From NCBI GenBank assembly GCA_029864565.1, contig JAOTTD010000005.1, forward strand, positions 21,213 through 85,212: DNA of 64,000 nucleotides, written 5' to 3'. This stretch comes from Thermoplasmata archaeon. GTDB taxonomy: Archaea > Thermoplasmatota > Thermoplasmata > UBA10834. Under the pieces are notes generated by a model that made no database searches, was not told where the DNA came from, and saw only the letters and a program-made list of their open reading frames with translations. A program made the position numbers and the translations under genes. Of this stretch, positions 25,405 to 34,921 are shown piece by piece (within the stretch, counting starts at the first letter, position 1; each line of letters opens with the position of its first letter).

Positions 25405-26538
25405 ATGGTCTCGTCCCTGATGTTGTTAACCAACCCGTATCGTCCCGACCCCAGGGTACTCCGGGAGGCACGAGCGTTGAAGGAGGCGGGCCATGATATC
25501 ACATTGGTCGCGTGGGACAGGGATAATGGGCCGGTTCGTGAATCCATGGAAGAGGGAGTCCGCGTCTTCCGACTCGGACCGGTTTCGCCGTTTCGGTCCC
25601 CTTTGAGGGTCTTTCTCGGCCTGCTTAGATTCTGGATGAGTACTCTGCGAGCCTCCCGCAGATTGGAGTTCGATGTCATACACAGCCACGATTTCGACAC
25701 CCTCCCGCTTGCCCTGTTGCTGTCAAAGTTGCGCAGGAGGCCACTCCTCTACGATGCACACGAGGTCTATTCAGACATGATACGGAAAGACGCGCCAACG
25801 GCCGCTAAGATGCTCCGGCCTCTCGAGAGGCAGCTAGTTAGATGCGCGGACGAGATAATCACGGTGAACGAACTCCTCGTAGATCTGCTTTCAGAAGGCA
25901 GAGAGTCGCCTGCGAGACTGGTGCGTAACAGCCCGGATATGTCCGCGATGACGGTGGAGCGCGTAAGGGAGGTCCGGGAGAAGCACGGTCTGAGAGGGTT
26001 CATCATTTCGTATCTTGGCTCATTGGAACCGGGCCGGTCGGTCGAGGAACTCGCGTCCTCCTTCTCTCCAGATCAGGGAATAATGGTGGTCATTGGTGGC
26101 TCTGGCACTCTGCAGAAAGCCGTTGAAGGATATGCGGCAAGGAACCCCTGCGTCAGATTCCTGGGAAGGGTCAGCACTGACGACGCTCTGGCAATCACCT
26201 CGGCCAGCGACCTCGTGCCCGCCGTCCACGACCCTTCGAACCCCAACTACAGAATCGGCACACCAATCAAGGTCCTTGAGGCCATGGCTTGCGGCAGACC
26301 TGTGGTCACCTCGAAGGGTATCGACATATCGGAAATTGTCGAAAGCGCAGGATGTGGTTTCGTGATCGATTACAACCGAAGACTACTCGTCGAGACCGTG
26401 GTCCGCGCTTCAAAAGAGCCTGAGAGACTCGCAGAGATGGGGCTCCGAGGCGTACAGTATTACGAGAAGCATCTATCGTGGAATCAGGCCAAGGCGGCGC
26501 TTCTGGAGGCTTATCGAGCCCTTGAGAGCCCCAGTTGA
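25405..26538 (+). CDS. GT4-family glycosyltransferase
   Basis: A 377-residue GT-B enzyme with NPYRPDPRVLREARALKEAGH at the N-terminus, DVIHSHDFDTLPLALLL and LLYDAHEVYSDM in the acceptor half, and IKVLEAMACGRPVVTSKGID in the donor half. It ends the sugar-nucleotide cluster and probably adds a residue to the lipid-linked or protein-linked glycan. There is no membrane segment, only the amphipathic surface common in the family. The exact donor is unknown. Confidence 0.87.
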   Translation: MVSSLMLLTNPYRPDPRVLREARALKEAGHDITLVAWDRDNGPVRESMEEGVRVFRLGPVSPFRSPLRVFLGLLRFWMSTLRASRRLEFDVIHSHDFDTLPLALLLSKLRRRPLLYDAHEVYSDMIRKDAPTAAKMLRPLERQLVRCADEIITVNELLVDLLSEGRESPARLVRNSPDMSAMTVERVREVREKHGLRGFIISYLGSLEPGRSVEELASSFSPDQGIMVVIGGSGTLQKAVEGYAARNPCVRFLGRVSTDDALAITSASDLVPAVHDPSNPNYRIGTPIKVLEAMACGRPVVTSKGIDISEIVESAGCGFVIDYNRRLLVETVVRASKEPERLAEMGLRGVQYYEKHLSWNQAKAALLEAYRALESPS

Positions 26539-26556
26539 TTGTCCCTGGCGATAAGT

Positions 26557-26564
26557 ATTATATA
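26557..26564 (+). promoter_or_regulatory. TATA-like box of the smc operon
   Basis: ATTATATA, predicting transcription from about 26590, which falls on the palindrome at 26589-26606. A second A/T stretch (ATTTTTATT) follows at 26576-26584. Confidence 0.45.
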
Positions 26565-26588
26565 CCGGATAAGCCATTTTTATTGCCT

Positions 26589-26606
26589 GTCCGACATCTG
26601 TCGGAC
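26589..26606. promoter_or_regulatory. Palindrome at the predicted smc transcription start
   Basis: GTCCGACA-TC-TGTCGGAC is a perfect 8-base inverted repeat with a 2-base centre. Its position over the predicted transcription start suits an operator for a dimeric regulator. As RNA it could fold as a 7-base stem with a 4-base loop at the very 5' end. No regulator gene is adjacent. Confidence 0.4.
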
Positions 26607-26621
26607 TCATTGGGATGGGAT

Positions 26622-26687
26622 GTGAAAATCGCGTACGACGTAACAGCGGTCACGCGGCGTTTTCTCGTCCCCGACGGGGTCGGTTGA
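26622..26687 (+). CDS. Possible 21-codon leader peptide before smc
   Basis: A GTG-initiated frame with GGGATGGGAT just before it ends one base ahead of the smc ATG. It would encode MKIAYDVTAVTRRFLVPDGVG. Most third positions are G or C, like the real genes. smc itself has no clear ribosome site, so translation of this short frame could load ribosomes onto smc. An alternative overlapping frame (26615-26698) is less convincing. It may be chance. Confidence 0.3.
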   Translation: MKIAYDVTAVTRRFLVPDGVG

Positions 26688-26688
26688 C

Positions 26689-29600
26689 ATGCACCTAAAG
26701 GAAATCGAACTTGAGAATTTCAAGTCATTTGCACGTAAGATGAAGATACCCCTGCTCGAAGGGTACACAGCAGTCACTGGCCCGAACGGCGCAGGAAAAT
26801 CCAATATCTCGGACGCAATCCTGTTCGTGCTCGGGCCAAAGAGTTCCAGAGTCATAAGGGCCGGACGTCTGACTGACCTCATTTTCAACGGGGGGAAAGA
26901 GAAGAAACCCGCAAAGGAGTGCAAGGCGAGCTTGTTCTTCGACAATTCGGACAGACTGATACCGATAGACACCGACACTGTAAAGCTCAGCCGTGTGGTC
27001 AGGCTTTCCAACAACGCTGATGGTTATTACTCGTACTACTACGTGAACGACAAGAAGTCGTCCTTGGGGGAATTCGACAACCTCCTCGCCAACGCGAGGA
27101 TCAGCGCCGACGGATACAACTTCGTCCAGCAAGGCGACATCACAAGAATCGTCGAGATGACCAACCTCGAGAGGAGACGGATTCTCGATGACATCGCTGG
27201 CATCACGAAGTTCGACGAGGACATACAGGCAGCCGACAAGGAACGTGGAGTGGCCGACCAGAACATAGAGAGACTGTCAATCATAGTCGATGAGCTCAAG
27301 AAGCAGATGAAGCAGCTCGAGAACGACCGAGAGGGGGCGCTGAAGTACAAAGACCTGCACGACCGGCTGACGACGGCCAAAGCCTCGCTCGCTGTGAAGA
27401 ACCTGGAGGCAGTCGAGCGCGAGATGAACTCGTATAAGGAGCAGACCACGGCCTACACCGAGGAGACCTCCAAGGCGGAGCAGAAGAAGGAGGAACTCCT
27501 GACGAACCTGGACAACATCACTCAGGAGCTGACTGACATTGAAAATGAGATCACCGAGAGAGGGGGAGACGAAGCTAGGGAGGTCAAGGAGAAGATCGAC
27601 CACCTCAGGATAGAGATTGCGCGCGCCAAGGACGCATGCGCTAACTCCGAGGACATGGTCGTCTCTTTGAAGGAAGTGCGCAAAGCGCATATCGAAGACC
27701 TCAAGGCCGTCAACGAGGACCTTGAATCCCTCGAGACTAAGCTGGTCCCTCTAAAGGAGGAATACGGGCAGAAGTCGAGGCTGCTTGAGGGGAACCGTAA
27801 GGAACTGGAAGGACATCAAGATGTCATTTCGAAATCGGACACAGAGCTGAACGCCCTCCAGAAAGAGGTGCTGGAACTCGCCGTGGACATCAGCAGGAAG
27901 GAGGAGAAGATTCACGCCCTGAAACTAGAGCACGACAGAATCAACGAACGTCTGTCCCGCTTCAGGATAGACATAACTAACGCAGAGGAAACCAGAAAGA
28001 CCTACGAATTCGAGCTCAAGGATGCAGAGTGGTCGATCAAGGAGCTCGGTAGCGAAACCAAGACCTCAGCCATGAGTCTCAAGAAGATTCAGGAGGAGTA
28101 CTACCACTCCAGAAACCGAGAGAAGAAGCTCATCAAGGACGCTCAGGATCTTGAGAACGCAGTGAAGTCACTCACTCGCGAATACAACCGACTGAAAGCC
28201 GAAGCCGAGGCGGCCGACATGGTCAAGAAGGGCTTCAGTTCGGCTACGATGTCTCTCCTAGAAGCCAGGGACAAGGGGCAGATCAAGGGCATCCACGGAA
28301 CCGTTGCCGAACTTGCCGACGTCCAAGAGGAATACGAGACAGCGTTGAACGTCGCCGCCGGCAATAGAATGCAGTCCATAGTCGTCGATACAGACCAAGT
28401 CGCAGCAAGCTGTATAGACTTCCTCAAGAAGAACAAGCTTGGCAGAGCGACTTTCCTTCCTCTCAACAAGATGCTCGACGGTAGACCGCGTGGTAAGGCC
28501 ATAATGGCCGCGAAGAGTTCGCTCGGTTTCGCCATCGACCTAATAAGATTCGACGAAAAGTACCGAGCCGCGTTCTGGTTCGTCTTCGGCGACACAGTCG
28601 TCGTTAAGAACCTAACAGAGGCGCGAAAGCTCATGGGAGGGGTCCGGCTCGTCACCGTCGATGGCGAACTAGCAGAGGCTAGCGGCGCAATGGTCGGCGG
28701 CACACTCGATTCCAGGCTCCTCAAGTTTGGCGCGCCCTCCGAAAGCAGGATAGAGAAGAAAGCGATAGAACTCCGAAACGCAACGGATGAATCGGAGAAG
28801 GTGCAGACCGAGCTTTCGGAGCTAAGAATCACCATCTCGGAATTGGAGGACAAGGTCCGCGATTCAACGGCCAAGGACAGTGGCGAAAGCGTCAGAAAGG
28901 GCTCCCTCGAAGCGAAGAAGAAGGAGTTCAAACAGAGGCTCGACTCTTTGGACAAGGAGTTGGAAACGAAGAACAAGGAGCTTTCCGAGTGCCTTGACCT
29001 CATAGAGAAGACAAAGCTGGACATCCAGAGGCTGCAGGAGGATGTCGAGGGAACTCGCAAAACTAAGGCCAAGAAGGACGAGAAGCTCTTGGAAGCGACC
29101 CCATCGGAGCTATCGCAGAGACTGAAACAGCTCGAGAAGGACATACTGGGACTTTCGAACGAAACAGCGAACCTGAACTCAGACGTCCAGACGATTGGCA
29201 AACAGATAGAACTAGTAGGCGCCAGGAAGAAGGAGATTGAGGACGCGATCTCCAATGTGGACGAGAAGGTTAAGGAGCAGAAGGCGCGGGGGAAGGAGAG
29301 CGGCGAGAACCAGGGCAAGCTCGACACCGAGTTGAAGGCGCTGCTCAACATGGAACGATCCATGGGAGACAAGCTCAACACACTACGCAACAAGCGCGAC
29401 TCACTCTACAGGAAGAAGATGGAGGCCGAGGCAGCAATCGAGAAGATTGCCACGAAGATTCAGACAAACGGCGATTTCGTCCTAAGCCTCCAGACGAAAC
29501 TCACGGAAGCACAAGCCAAGCTTAAGGAGGCAGAGGCGGGGGTTGCGCAGTACTCCTCGGTGGAACTTCCGGAAACCCTCCCCTCAGCGGACGAACTCAG

Positions 29601-30297
29601 GCGCTCTGTGTCCGAGTGCGAGAAGTACATGACGACGCTGGGTGCGGTCAACCTCAAGGCGATCGACGAATACGAGGAGAGGAAGGCTCGCTTCGACGAG
29701 ATAAAGAGCGAGGTCAGTCAGCTCACGAAGCAGAAGTCGAACTTGATGAGACTCGTCGATGAGCTCAACACGAAGAAGAAGATTGGATTCCAGAAGATAT
29801 TCGTCGCAATCAGCGAGAACTTCACGAAGATATTCTCAGAGCTATCCGCTGGAGGCGAGGCGGAGCTGCTGTTGGAGAATGAGGAGGACCCACTCTCCGG
29901 AGGACTCATAATAAAGGCTCGGCCGAAGGACAAGAAGTTCGTGAGGATGGAAGCGCTCTCAGGAGGCGAGAAGAGCCTCACCGCCCTGTCTTTCATATTC
30001 GCGATACAGGCGTACGAACCATCTCCATTCTATCTGCTGGATGAGGTCGATATGTTCCTCGACGGCGTTAACGCGGAGAATGTCTCTAGGGCAGTGAAGA
30101 GGAGCTCCAGGAACGCTCAGTTCATACAGATATCTCTGAGGAAGGTCACTCTGAACGAGGCGGACCACTTGATCGGCGTCACGATGCAGAGAGAAGGCGT
30201 GACAGACATAGTAATGAAGCCGAATATTGGGGACATCCCAGACGCGCCACCAGTGACAGACACGAATATACCCGAGGGAGAGCAGGAGGTTGCTTAG
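26689..30297 (+). CDS. smc: Chromosome segregation protein SMC
   Basis: A 1202-residue condensin ATPase that shapes and segregates the chromosome. The head has Walker A GPNGAGKSNISDAIL near residue 30, long coiled coils, a hinge at about 530-680 (GIHGTVAELADVQEEYETA to GAMVGG), a second coiled coil, the signature LSGGEKSLTALSF near 1090 and Walker B LLDEVDMFLD near 1117. The length is normal for archaeal SMC. It is followed two bases later by scpA and then scpB, the classic operon. A palindrome and a possible leader peptide lie upstream. A large antisense frame at 28143-29393 is a codon-bias shadow. Confidence 0.97.
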   Translation: MHLKEIELENFKSFARKMKIPLLEGYTAVTGPNGAGKSNISDAILFVLGPKSSRVIRAGRLTDLIFNGGKEKKPAKECKASLFFDNSDRLIPIDTDTVKLSRVVRLSNNADGYYSYYYVNDKKSSLGEFDNLLANARISADGYNFVQQGDITRIVEMTNLERRRILDDIAGITKFDEDIQAADKERGVADQNIERLSIIVDELKKQMKQLENDREGALKYKDLHDRLTTAKASLAVKNLEAVEREMNSYKEQTTAYTEETSKAEQKKEELLTNLDNITQELTDIENEITERGGDEAREVKEKIDHLRIEIARAKDACANSEDMVVSLKEVRKAHIEDLKAVNEDLESLETKLVPLKEEYGQKSRLLEGNRKELEGHQDVISKSDTELNALQKEVLELAVDISRKEEKIHALKLEHDRINERLSRFRIDITNAEETRKTYEFELKDAEWSIKELGSETKTSAMSLKKIQEEYYHSRNREKKLIKDAQDLENAVKSLTREYNRLKAEAEAADMVKKGFSSATMSLLEARDKGQIKGIHGTVAELADVQEEYETALNVAAGNRMQSIVVDTDQVAASCIDFLKKNKLGRATFLPLNKMLDGRPRGKAIMAAKSSLGFAIDLIRFDEKYRAAFWFVFGDTVVVKNLTEARKLMGGVRLVTVDGELAEASGAMVGGTLDSRLLKFGAPSESRIEKKAIELRNATDESEKVQTELSELRITISELEDKVRDSTAKDSGESVRKGSLEAKKKEFKQRLDSLDKELETKNKELSECLDLIEKTKLDIQRLQEDVEGTRKTKAKKDEKLLEATPSELSQRLKQLEKDILGLSNETANLNSDVQTIGKQIELVGARKKEIEDAISNVDEKVKEQKARGKESGENQGKLDTELKALLNMERSMGDKLNTLRNKRDSLYRKKMEAEAAIEKIATKIQTNGDFVLSLQTKLTEAQAKLKEAEAGVAQYSSVELPETLPSADELRRSVSECEKYMTTLGAVNLKAIDEYEERKARFDEIKSEVSQLTKQKSNLMRLVDELNTKKKIGFQKIFVAISENFTKIFSELSAGGEAELLLENEEDPLSGGLIIKARPKDKKFVRMEALSGGEKSLTALSFIFAIQAYEPSPFYLLDEVDMFLDGVNAENVSRAVKRSSRNAQFIQISLRKVTLNEADHLIGVTMQREGVTDIVMKPNIGDIPDAPPVTDTNIPEGEQEVA

Positions 30298-30298
30298 G

Positions 30299-31225
30299 AT
30301 GATGACCATGGAAACGGACTTCGGCAACGTAATCAACCACCTCATGTTCCAGAAGGCCATTATCGACGATGACGAAGATCTTCAGAGCAAGATAGGCAGA
30401 TATGTCCGGATCGCTGAGGAGATGCAGAGAGGCACCCTAGTACCATCAGATGATCCCTTCGAGAGGTGCGTAGCACAGGTGTTCGAGCTTGTCGTCCAGC
30501 AGCAATTTAACCCATGGGACATCAATCTGATCGAGTTCTCGAAGACATACCTGGCAAAAGTCCGCAAGGCCTCGGAAGTGAACCTTATCGTTGCTGGCAA
30601 GATAATCTACATGGCATGGGAGATTCTTCGACTTCAGAGCGATGTGGCTGTCAGCAGAGCAGACAGGCCAGAGACATGCGAATTGATGTTTGACGGCTTT
30701 GACCCTTCGGGATTCGATATGTTCGTCGACCCATTCGAGCTTGGAGAGGGCGAGGCGCTCCTTTACACGGAGGAGATGCCCATCAAGGAGCGGATTCGGC
30801 GCAAGTCCGAGCGCTCCGTAACTCTCGTAGACCTGCTAGACGCGTTCGAGGAGGCGAAGAAGGAGTCCGACATAAGGCAGGAACTCGCGAAATTCATGCG
30901 CAAGTACCGCCGGCCTGACTTCGACGATAAGTCTCACAAGGAAAACCTCGAAGATGACATCGCAGAGGTTTGGGAAAGGATCCAAAAGTTCGGCAGCGGA
31001 CCGATACCGATAGTGGACCTCAGCCACATGGGCAAGGAGGACAGGGTCACGGTATTAGTCTCGATGCTGTTCCTGGCCAAGATGGGCAAGATACATATTT
31101 GGCAGGAGAAACCGCCCTTCGGAGAGATCTTCCTAGAAGTCAAGGTCCCGTGGGACATAGCTCAGCTCGAGGATACGGCGACCACAGAGGGCATCGAGTT
31201 TGCGAAGGTAGCGGTGGTCAAGTGA
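30299..31225 (+). CDS. scpA: Segregation and condensation protein A (kleisin)
   Basis: A 308-residue kleisin that bridges the SMC heads. NPWDINLIEFSKTYLAKV and IAGKIIYMAWEILRLQS-like segments form the N-terminal SMC-neck-binding domain; the acidic, variable middle is followed by a C-terminal winged helix (VTVLVSMLFLAKMGKIHIWQE). A GGAGGT ribosome site inside the end of smc is eight bases before ATG 30299, which fixes the start. The stop overlaps the scpB GTG. Confidence 0.92.
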   Translation: MMTMETDFGNVINHLMFQKAIIDDDEDLQSKIGRYVRIAEEMQRGTLVPSDDPFERCVAQVFELVVQQQFNPWDINLIEFSKTYLAKVRKASEVNLIVAGKIIYMAWEILRLQSDVAVSRADRPETCELMFDGFDPSGFDMFVDPFELGEGEALLYTEEMPIKERIRRKSERSVTLVDLLDAFEEAKKESDIRQELAKFMRKYRRPDFDDKSHKENLEDDIAEVWERIQKFGSGPIPIVDLSHMGKEDRVTVLVSMLFLAKMGKIHIWQEKPPFGEIFLEVKVPWDIAQLEDTATTEGIEFAKVAVVK

Positions 31226-31740
31226 AGAGCGAGAGGATGGTCGAGGCCGCTCTTTTCTCAGCGGCGAAGCCGGTGACGGTAGCGGACCTCAAAGACGCCT
31301 CAGGTTTGGATGCAAGAACAATACGTTCTGCTTTGAAGAATCTGATGGACGAGTACAACGATTCAGACAGAGCCATCGAAATCGCAAAGATGGGACCGAG
31401 GTACGCCATGCAGGTCAAGAAGGATTACGCCTCACCGGCGGCGAAGCTGGCCGAGCTGAAGATACCGAAGGACGTCCTGAAGACAGCCTCCCTAATTGCG
31501 TATTATCAGCCGGTTCTTCAGAGTAAGCTCTCTGACCTCCTTGGAAGCAAGGTTTACGCCCATGTGCGGACGCTTGAAGATCTCGGCCTCATCAGACGGA
31601 AACCCAGAATGAACAGCGTGGAGCTGAGCACGACCAAGAAATTCATCGAGACTTTCGGCATCGACGCGCGTTCGCGAGGCGAGGTCAAGGCGTGGATCGA
31701 GGGGGAGCTCTCGAAGAAGAAAGGGGCGAGCTCCAAGTAG
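31222..31740 (+). CDS. scpB: Segregation and condensation protein B
   Basis: A 172-residue protein of two winged-helix domains that dimerises and binds ScpA. The N-terminal MVEAALFSAAKPVTVADLK and the second-domain DLLGSKVYAHVRTLEDLGLI followed by KKFIETFGI match ScpB. The GTG at 31222 overlaps the scpA stop (GTGA); ATG 31237 is an internal alternative. The open frame further upstream is scpA in another frame. It completes the condensin operon. Confidence 0.92.
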   Translation: MKSERMVEAALFSAAKPVTVADLKDASGLDARTIRSALKNLMDEYNDSDRAIEIAKMGPRYAMQVKKDYASPAAKLAELKIPKDVLKTASLIAYYQPVLQSKLSDLLGSKVYAHVRTLEDLGLIRRKPRMNSVELSTTKKFIETFGIDARSRGEVKAWIEGELSKKKGASSK

Positions 31741-31816
31741 ACGGTGACTCGACGGAGCGGAAGTCCAGTGAAGAAAAGCTTTAAGTCAACACTCAGCATT
31801 GACGAGTCGTGATAGA

Positions 31817-32032
31817 ATGGTTATGCCTCTGAGTTTGCTCGAAAAGTCCATGAACAAAAAGGTCTCGTTGCTCCTTAAGGACAGCAGGCTGCTTGAGGGG
31901 ACCCTGACGGGTTTCGACGATTATCTGAACATGGTTCTCGAGGACACGGAGGAGACGAACGGCGACCAGGTCAAACGGCTTGGGACTGTCATCCTTCGTG
32001 GCAATAATGTCGTAAGTATCTCTCCCAAGTGA
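31817..32032 (+). CDS. Archaeal Sm-like (LSm) RNA-binding protein
   Basis: A 71-residue single-domain protein with the two Sm motifs: Sm1 with KKVSLLLKDSRLLEGTLTGFDDYLNMVLEDTEE and Sm2 with LGTVILRGNNVVSIS (R-G near the C-terminus binds the uracil base). These proteins form seven-membered rings that bind U-rich RNA. A GCTTTAAG box at 31779-31786 precedes it. The frame begins further upstream at 31799, but ATG 31817 is where homologues begin. Confidence 0.93.
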   Translation: MVMPLSLLEKSMNKKVSLLLKDSRLLEGTLTGFDDYLNMVLEDTEETNGDQVKRLGTVILRGNNVVSISPK

Positions 32033-32072
32033 GAAGCGACGACACCCTCTGGTAACGCACCAGAATCAGATG

Positions 32073-32082
32073 CTTTTTATGG
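32073..32082 (+). promoter_or_regulatory. TATA-like box of the sugar nucleotidyltransferase gene
   Basis: CTTTTTATGG about 28 bases before ATG 32105; leaderless start likely. Confidence 0.45.
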
Positions 32083-32104
32083 CACCAGTCGTATCAGGCC
32101 ACTA

Positions 32105-33082
32105 ATGAAGGCAGTTCTTCTTGTAGGAGGCAAAGGCACACGACTTCGGCCGCTTACCTACAGGATACCCAAGCCCCTCATACCTGTCATGGGAAAGCCA
32201 CTCATGATGCATGTTATCGACTCCCTTCCAGCTGAGGTTGATGAGACGATAATCCCCGTCGGCTACATGAGGGAGACGATGGAGGCATATCTCAAGGAGC
32301 ATCCCCCCTCAAGGAAGATCACGATAGTCGAGGAGAAGGAGCCAATGGGCACGGGGGGAGCAGTCAAGAACGTCGAGGACTACATAGACGGCGACTTCCT
32401 CGTAATCAACGGCGACAGCATATCGTCCCTCGACATGCGCAGATTCATCGAGTATCACAGGAGCAAGAAAGCTTTCGCGACCATTTCACTATGGGAGGTC
32501 GAAGACCCCACCCCGTTCGGAGTCGTCGACATGGACGTTAACGGGAAGATACACCGATTCCAGGAGAAGCCGACCCGTCAGGAGGCGTTCTCCCTCCTCA
32601 TCAACGCGGGGGCATATGCTCTCAGCTACGAGACGCTTGATCACATTGATGAAGGGTTCGTGTCTATGGAACGGCAGGTGTTCCCGCGGATACTTGATCG
32701 AGGAATGTACGGAATGAGATTCGAAGGATACTGGGTGGATTGCGGCACGAGAGAGAATCTCCTTGACGCCTATAGGACTCTGATGAAGGCAAACGCGCGC
32801 GGTGGAGAGGGACCCGATGATGGGCGAGTCATCGCAGACAGAGCGGCAGTCGAGAGAGGGGCGAGCGTCGAGGGTTCTTCCATTGGGCCGTTCACATATA
32901 TATCAAGAGGCACCGTGGTGGAGCCGGGTTCACATATCACAGGAAGCGTACTGTTTGAGGATGTCCGCATCGGCCCGAACTGTCGCATCATAGATTCAAT
33001 TGTGGACCAGGGCGTTGTTGTCCCAGGCGGCAGCGTGATCGAATCACAGATTCTTGGCGCGGTAGAACAAGCTGTAGAGTGA
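32105..33082 (+). CDS. Sugar-phosphate nucleotidyltransferase
   Basis: A 325-residue enzyme with an N-terminal nucleotidyltransferase domain (LLVGGKGTRLRPLTYRIPKPLIP, metal Asp in LVINGDSIS, RFQEKPTRQEA, NAGAYALS) and a C-terminal beta-helix of hexapeptides (about 240-320). It activates a sugar 1-phosphate with a nucleoside triphosphate. The mannose-1-phosphate guanylyltransferase or glucose-1-phosphate group is closest by layout. It may work with the phosphohexomutase at 34922 to feed the glycan locus. A bifunctional GlmU role is possible but no acetyltransferase motif is clear. Confidence 0.88.
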   Translation: MKAVLLVGGKGTRLRPLTYRIPKPLIPVMGKPLMMHVIDSLPAEVDETIIPVGYMRETMEAYLKEHPPSRKITIVEEKEPMGTGGAVKNVEDYIDGDFLVINGDSISSLDMRRFIEYHRSKKAFATISLWEVEDPTPFGVVDMDVNGKIHRFQEKPTRQEAFSLLINAGAYALSYETLDHIDEGFVSMERQVFPRILDRGMYGMRFEGYWVDCGTRENLLDAYRTLMKANARGGEGPDDGRVIADRAAVERGASVEGSSIGPFTYISRGTVVEPGSHITGSVLFEDVRIGPNCRIIDSIVDQGVVVPGGSVIESQILGAVEQAVE

Positions 33083-33101
33083 GCCGAGCCACAACGGCCG
33101 C

Positions 33102-34118
33102 TCATCCCAGCCAAAGAACACCAAGGAATAGGAGACCCGATATCGTCGCTGCTGCGGGAATTGTTACGATCCAGGCGATGACAATCCGTCTCCCCAGCCC
33201 CCATCTCACGGCCGAGAGTCTCTTCGTCGCGCCCACGCCCATTATGGACCCAGATATTGTGTGGGTGGTGCTCACAGGGATGCCGAAGATTGCCGTGAAC
33301 AATAGCACCATCGCGCCACCAGTCTCAGCACAGAATCCTTGATAGGGATCAAGCTTGGTTATCCTAGAGGCCATCGTCTTCACTATTCTCCATCCGCCGA
33401 AGAACGTGCCTATCGCGATAGCAAGGCCGCAGGACAGCCTCACCCAATTGTCAACATGGAACTCGTCTGTCTGAGTTCCCCCCGCCGCGATCAGAAGGAC
33501 GAGCGCAATGATGCCCATTCCTTTCTGAGCGTCGTTCGCCCCATGTGTGATCGCGAAGAACGCCGATGAGCTGAGCTGAAGGTGCCTGAACCACTTGTTC
33601 ACAGTGGTCTTCGCCATCTTACGAGCAATCCACATGACCAGAACGATCAAGGCGAACGCCGCGGCAAACCCCGTCATCGGCGAAATCACTATGAAGGCCA
33701 CTGTCTTCAGCGTGCCTGACCATACGATGGCGTCGGTGAATGCCACTGCACCCCCCGCGCCAATTAGTCCGCCAATCAACGCATGGCTGCTCGACGTGGG
33801 GATGCCGAACCACCAAGTGATAAGATCCCATGCTATTGCGCCCACGACAGCGCAGAATACCAGGGTCAGGCCGTACTCCCATACAAGCTCAACGTCGATT
33901 ATCCCTTTGCCGATAGTCTTCGCGACCTCGGTCGAGATGAATATTCCAATGAAGTTGAAAGCCGCGGCCCAAACAACCGCCTTCACGGGCGACAGCACCT
34001 TTGTGGCCACGATTGTCGCGATTGCATTCGCTGAGTCGTGGAATCCGTTAACGAATTCAAATGCCAGTACCAGTCCAATTGTAGCAGCAGCGAGCAGGGA
34101 AAGGCCAAACAACTCCAT
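33102..34118 (-). CDS. PiT-family inorganic phosphate transporter
   Basis: A 338-residue membrane protein with two PiT repeats. The first has FVNGFHDSANAIATIVATKV, the second ITHGANDAQKGMGIIALVLL and GWRIVKTMASRITKL. PiT proteins import phosphate (often with metal) in symport with H+ or Na+. ATG 34118 follows a GGTG; GTG 34127 directly abuts the stop of the PhoU-like gene. The pair is a standard Pit accessory operon. Confidence 0.93.
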   Translation of the reverse strand: MELFGLSLLAAATIGLVLAFEFVNGFHDSANAIATIVATKVLSPVKAVVWAAAFNFIGIFISTEVAKTIGKGIIDVELVWEYGLTLVFCAVVGAIAWDLITWWFGIPTSSSHALIGGLIGAGGAVAFTDAIVWSGTLKTVAFIVISPMTGFAAAFALIVLVMWIARKMAKTTVNKWFRHLQLSSSAFFAITHGANDAQKGMGIIALVLLIAAGGTQTDEFHVDNWVRLSCGLAIAIGTFFGGWRIVKTMASRITKLDPYQGFCAETGGAMVLLFTAIFGIPVSTTHTISGSIMGVGATKRLSAVRWGLGRRIVIAWIVTIPAAATISGLLFLGVLWLG

Positions 34119-34127
34119 CGGACGCAC

Positions 34128-34757
34128 CTATGAATTCTTCGCGAATATGTCCTTTATCACATCTGCCGCGTCCTCGCACTTGTCGGTCGCCATCTCGAGA
34201 TGCTCATAAATCTCCTTGAGCTTGATTATGTCAAGGACATCGTTCGTCTTGAACAGGTCCGCAACCGCCTGATGCGTTATATCGTCGCCAACATTCTCAA
34301 GACGATTAATCTCAATGCAGTGTTTGGTGATCTCGTTCTTCTTCTTGAAGTTCTTCAAGTCCTTGACAACATGATTCACTTCCTTTGCGGAATCGACGAG
34401 CACCTCAACCAGCTTTATCATGTCCGGAGGGATCCGCTTGATCTCGTAGGACCACATGCGATGCGCAGCGGACTCCATGTAATCGAGAACATCGTCCAAC
34501 CTCGATGCAAGCTTTGACATGTCGTCGTGGTCTATCGGCGTTACGAAAGTCCTATTGAGCGCCTCGGAAAGCTCGTGGACGATACTGTCTCCCCTGTGCT
34601 CGATGTCCTTCATCGCGTCCCGCCTCTCAGCGACATTGTCGAAGTTCTTCACCATATCCAATAGGGTCTCTGCCCCCTCCAACACGATGTCGGCCTGCTG
34701 ATCGAGCATGCTAAAGAAATGCTTCTCTTGCGGAATGATCCATTCCTTGAAGCCCAT
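34128..34757 (-). CDS. PhoU-like (DUF47) phosphate transport accessory protein
   Basis: A 209-residue all-helical protein of the DUF47/PhoU-like family (WIIPQEKHFFSMLDQQADI, then IEHRGDSIVHELSEALNRTF, and FVTPIDHDDMSKLASRLDDV). E/D-x-x-x-D motifs bind metal clusters in PhoU. It is thought to regulate the PiT transporter encoded directly after it, with no gap. An ATTTAA box about 23 bases upstream and a GGGGGAGGGA run both precede the ATG. Confidence 0.92.
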   Translation of the reverse strand: MGFKEWIIPQEKHFFSMLDQQADIVLEGAETLLDMVKNFDNVAERRDAMKDIEHRGDSIVHELSEALNRTFVTPIDHDDMSKLASRLDDVLDYMESAAHRMWSYEIKRIPPDMIKLVEVLVDSAKEVNHVVKDLKNFKKKNEITKHCIEINRLENVGDDITHQAVADLFKTNDVLDIIKLKEIYEHLEMATDKCEDAADVIKDIFAKNS

Positions 34758-34893
34758 ATGGTATCCCTCCCCCTTCCTTAAATCGGCGAACGCTTCACGG
34801 TCTATTAACCCTTGCGGAGACGGCTCTTGAAGCGCCCGCTAACAGAGCTCAGCGCCTATGCCTCGAGGCTATGAGCGCAAGGCTTTATTGCCC

Positions 34894-34911
34894 AATCGGA
34901 TATGTCCGATT
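34894..34911. promoter_or_regulatory. Palindrome before the phosphohexomutase gene
   Basis: AATCGGA-TATG-TCCGATT is a perfect 7-base inverted repeat with a 4-base centre, lying between the likely TATA box (CTTTATT at 34883-34889) and ATG 34922. It could be an operator or a short 5' hairpin. Confidence 0.35.
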
Positions 34912-34921
34912 TAGAGATATC

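Noticed and set aside
28143..29393. 416-codon minus-strand frame
   Set aside because: Antisense to the SMC coiled coil; Ser-rich composition is a mirror of Glu/Lys-rich codons, with no domain.
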